Assembly: GCA_016647705.1 (NCBI GenBank)
Contig: CM028326.1
Coordinates: 5,580,001 to 5,644,000, forward strand
Source: Eucommia ulmoides
Lineage: Eukaryota; Streptophyta; Magnoliopsida; Garryales; Eucommiaceae
DNA: 64,000 nt
Reading direction: 5' to 3'
Part shown: one piece after another, positions 60,366 to 64,000 of the stretch
Numbering within the stretch: the first letter of the stretch is position 1
How the letters are laid out: every line of letters starts with the position of its first letter
Notes under the pieces: model-generated
What the model was told of the DNA's origin: nothing
Databases searched by the model: none
Seen by the model: the letters and a program-made list of their open reading frames with translations, nothing else
Made by a program: the position numbers and the translations under genes

Positions 60366-63049
60366 TTCCTGTTATAACAAAAAGTAACTCACAAAATTTG
60401 AGAGTTGAGTCTCTCACTGCAACCCGATCAAATCAAGAATGGATACTTGAGCGAACACGTATTCTGTTCCCCAAACAAATGCTCTACAATAAAATGAAAA
60501 AAGTAAAACAAAAATGATGTACATCTAATGTGCATACTGTCAAAAATAACATATTTGACACGTAAACTTACCCACGTCCATCCTCCCGTATAATCAAATT
60601 GAGTTTGTCCCAGTCATCGTCTACAATTAATTTTTGCAACGGCACTGTTGCGTGGAGGCAAATCTTGAGGTTCATTGCCAATGTGCTTTGCTCATTGCTC
60701 TTGATAATATCATCCATTCCTTGGTTATCAGGGACTGGTACATCATACTTTTTCTTCAATCGTCACGGTTTCTTGACAGGTACATCGTATTTGTGGACTG
60801 AGTCATCATCAGTCTTCCGTGTCCTGATGTGACTCTTGACATTTTTTGCAAGCGATGTTGGTGTCTTGGTTTCAGCCTTTGTACGCGTACTGCGCCTAAG
60901 ATTCGGTTTTGTTGGAATTGATGTCCTTGGCGGTGAATTGTGGGCAACAATGATTGATGCTTGCTTGACAATCACGTTGTCTCTGTTTTTGAGCTCACAT
61001 TGGTAAAATTTTGTCAGACAAGTCATTTTTTCAGTATGTTCCCTATTTTTCTCTACTGACGGCGTTACCGAATGCACGACAGCTTCTTCAAGATTTTCCA
61101 CCATCCTCTCCTGTTGCGTAACATTGTGAACTTCGACTTCTACCAACTTTATGTCTATTTTTTTTTCTCTTCCATCAACCTCTCTATCTCAGCCTGCAAT
61201 TGGTTTTTCTCATCACCAATCCGCTCTATCTCACCTTTCAGATGCTGAATTTCTTTTGTCATTCTTCTTTTCATCTTCTTGCGCTTCGCCCTTACCTTAT
61301 CAACCTTCCGTAATAGTTTCTGATTACTTTCAACAAGTTCTGTTAAATTTTGTGAACCTCCACAAAATTTAAAAACGTCCTCATCAAATGGTTGCGATAT
61401 TAACAAATAAAAGGACAACATATCGTCAGCAACAGACACTTCCTCTTTTCCCTTGATCTTATCACTTGTATTCGAGGAACTGGTCTCTGTGTCACCGTGC
61501 ACAGGTAGTACGACACCTGCCCTGAGCTCTGACACTAATTCTGACGTTAGTCCCCGAATAACCTAAACTCATCAGTCAAAAATGTGCAAAAAAGATGTTA
61601 TATATTAGAAATACTCTAAAACAACCCTCCTTGATTGTGTTACATGTAACATTTTTATACCCTGTTTTTAAATGTAACACAAATTGTGTTACATTTAACA
61701 AATTTGTTTTTCGTTAAAATCGTTATACAATTGTATTAGATTTAACATTCTTTTTTGTACATCAACAAAAAAAAAAAACCCACCTGGTATGTAGTTAAAT
61801 TGTGCAATCTAGGGTCGACTGACATTGATGTCGCCCTGTCCCGTTTCAGAAAACCAGAGAAAAAACACACACCTGATCAGCAGTTAACTTCTACAAATCT
61901 AATCTGGAAGCAATCGATGTCAACGCCATCATATCCCATTTTAAAAAACGAGGGACTGCAACCATTCTTGATGCCACTGGCGGGATCAACCTTGAGTGTT
62001 CACAAATCCAAAACTGCGAAAAAACATAAATACATTTTTTGTAGAAAAGTTTATATATTATACACAATTATGAAAAAAATTAGCGCGGTTGTTATTACCT
62101 GCAAAGTAATGACACATCCAATTACATAGCTCGGTCTCTGATACCCAGATTCGATTGATGACATCAAATTTGAATGAATGGCGTCAGCCCATTTGTAAGT
62201 TTCCATAACGTCCAAATCCTTGACAATGTTCAAGTCTGATACTCGAACATATTGTCCCTTATTACTGAAGAAGTAGGTTGTCAACAAAAGAAGACGCAAT
62301 AGTCGAACAACATCTTTCGTATTTTCTTCGTCTTTGCGTCTGATGGCAGCATGTAACATGGTCTTTAACTGTACAACATTTACCTTGTTCGTGTTCAAAC
62401 CTTTCCATGCTAGGAATACATAGTCTTCCTTCTTTGCGTACCTATTGAGCAGTTGTACTTCACCGCGTGGCAACCCAAAAATAAGTTGCACATCATTGCT
62501 TGTGAACTGCACGAACCGTGGCCCCAGTTTGAATATTTTTTTCTCCGGATGGTAGCACTGGATAATATTCACAATCAGACTGTCGATGCGATGTGATGAA
62601 ACCTTGTCATCTTGATCATTCATCGGTGTTTTCATGGTGTTCCAAATTGGGGTGCGATGTAAATAAAATATATGTTCATCGCGTAGGTGTAAAACATTGA
62701 TGACTGATGAGACCCGTGAAAGGTTACATCGATATTTGATCGATCCTGATAGGGCTTGGCTTGTTGTCGCTACTGCTGCTTTGCTTGTTGTCGCTACTGC
62801 TGCTTTGCTTGTTGATGCTGTTGGCACATTTGGAACATGTTTCCCTGAAATGGAAGACACATAAATCAATAGATACTAAAATGTTCCAAATTCTAAAAAT
62901 AAAGCAACAAAAAAAAAAAAAAAATTGTGTAAAATCGTTTTTTTTTTACCATCCTCAATGTCAGCTGCCCTTATTGACGTGTCATGAGTATCACCGGTAG
63001 GTAATGTGTCATCTGCGAAAATGTATATTAATGCATAAAGCCCCATGAC

Positions 63050-63375
63050 AAAAATGTTACATTTCCTGCATTGTAATTCTCTTTCTAAACAACAGATAAT
63101 CAAACTTTTTGTATACAAAAACAAGAAATAGCTGAAAATGTTACATGTAATATCTGTGAACAAAATTTGAAATATCGACAAAAATGAAAAGTACATTAAT
63201 GTTACATTTCATGATTTGATGTTACATTTCCACCACCAGCTAAATCAAAATTTTTGTACACAAAAAGACAAGCATAACTGAAAATGTTACATGTAACATC
63301 TGTGACCAAATTTGAAACATCGACAAAGTTTGTGCACAAAACCATTAAAAAATTGAAATGTTACATGTAACATTT
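63050..63375. repeat. Palindromes and half-sites in intron 1 of the Ulp1-like gene
   Basis: Two perfect TGTTACATGTAACA sites (near 63283 and 63358), one variant (near 63138) and three half-sites ATGTTACATTTC lie in 325 bp. The phrases CATCTGTGACCAAATTTGAA and CATCGACAA recur beside them, so they are part of a loose tandem unit. Confidence 0.85.
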
Positions 63376-64000
63376 GTGCACAAAATTTTGAAAAACATCG
63401 ACAACAGATGAAGTACGACTTGTTTCTCCCATTACTATAACATATACAAGCAAGAGATGTGCTTCAAAATAACATAAAAATTGACACACTAAGCATCAGT
63501 TATTCAAATATCCGGTAAAAAACGATTCACACCAAATATATGAGCTTTATGACTGGCGTATTGTCATGACAACAAGTAAATCATGATGTACGGCGAAATC
63601 ACATAACTGTGCACAAAAAAATTTGATCCAGATCATGTTGACGTACTTGTATGGCGAAATCACTGGACATATACACCTACACTAAAAAATTCGCAGTATT
63701 GTGTGTAAAAATCACAAAACATGTAAGCAAAAACAGGACTCTATCGCGCACAATAACAGCTAAAAATTGTCACTCCTAAATGTTCAATATACGGTTGCAT
63801 GACGTAAACTACAAGTGCAAACGCGTAGACTAAGACCTATCGTCTGATTTCTACGTCGAAACAATTGAGATCGTCGTAAAAAATTGCATCAATCTTACCT
63901 GCGTCTGAGAGGTTGACGAGATCATCCGCAGTATTGGGGTTCTTAGTGATCATCTTCCGCCGTATAGACACCATTGTAAACTAATTGATACAAAAATCAA

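Larger units (their letters stand above)
59111..63974 (-). pseudogene. Decayed Ulp1-like (C48) cysteine protease gene
   Basis: About eleven exons can be traced: 63974-63899, 63012-62950, 62844-62099, 62013-61871, 61835-61784, 61562-60572, 60483-60418, 60145-60027, 59892-59662, 59571-59468 and 59315-59111. Exon 3 (GPRFVQFTSNDVQLIFGLPR) resembles N-terminal domains that precede Ulp1 in transposon-linked plant proteins (DUF1985-like). Exon 6 encodes a Lys/Glu coiled coil. The protease core shows GHWTLLVCDK (His), WTHYNSI (Asn where Asp is usual) and VDCGVAIIHVM (Cys). Breaks: stops at 61893-61891, 60765-60763 and two near 59730-59710; an A-tract frameshift at 61158-61166; acceptor TG for AG before exon 8 and AA for AG before exon 11; a phase conflict at exons 8-9. 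Ulp1 enzymes cleave SUMO-type conjugates. Confidence 0.78.

Overview
This window is nuclear DNA of a flowering plant, most likely a eudicot. It is AT-rich, its genes have GT-AG introns, and it carries plant gene families (SFT2-like, DUF868, RRP15, a XERICO-like RING-H2 protein). All the main plant transposon classes are present: Helitron, Copia, Gypsy, hAT, CACTA, LINE and SINE. Nothing bacterial, plasmid-like or organellar was recognised. Five loci look like host genes; most of the remaining sequence is transposable elements at various stages of decay.

Layout, left to right. 0.3-0.6 kb: first two coding exons of a minus-strand gene that runs off the left edge. 1.6-8.3 kb: a non-autonomous LTR element with a Copia-type primer site, its 3' LTR split by a decayed Helitron encoding a broken Rep/helicase. 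8.9-10.4 kb: GC-richer sequence followed by degenerate tandem repeats. 11.0-14.5 kb: four-exon SFT2-like membrane-traffic gene, with a foldback MITE in intron 3 and a palindrome-rich repeat in intron 1. 18.4-19.4 kb: intronless DUF868 gene. 21-25 kb: LINE remnant, a CACTA-type MITE (TSD TGT) and a 1.2-kb non-autonomous hAT element (8-bp TSD). 25.3-32.3 kb: complete but inactivated Copia element (TSD TTTTA). 34.1-37.5 kb: eight-coding-exon RRP15 gene with a 20-nt microexon. 41.4-52.8 kb: gag-only Gypsy element (TSD GATTG) with about 28 copies of a 100-bp repeat; its 3' LTR is interrupted by a 4.2-kb hAT transposon whose transposase model is intact. 54.6-57.1 kb: three G-boxes, then a TATA box, leader intron and XERICO-like RING-H2 gene. 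58.3-64 kb: a decayed multi-exon Ulp1-type (C48) cysteine protease gene whose introns and 3' flank are sown with the perfect palindrome TGTTACATGTAACA.

The host genes (membrane traffic, ribosome biogenesis, ABA-type ubiquitin ligase, two unknowns) look unrelated and form no operon or cluster. The most unusual features are the Ulp1-like locus with its palindromes, the gag-only Gypsy with an internal satellite, and the intact hAT nested in that Gypsy's LTR. All coordinates, splice sites and repeat counts were read by eye.
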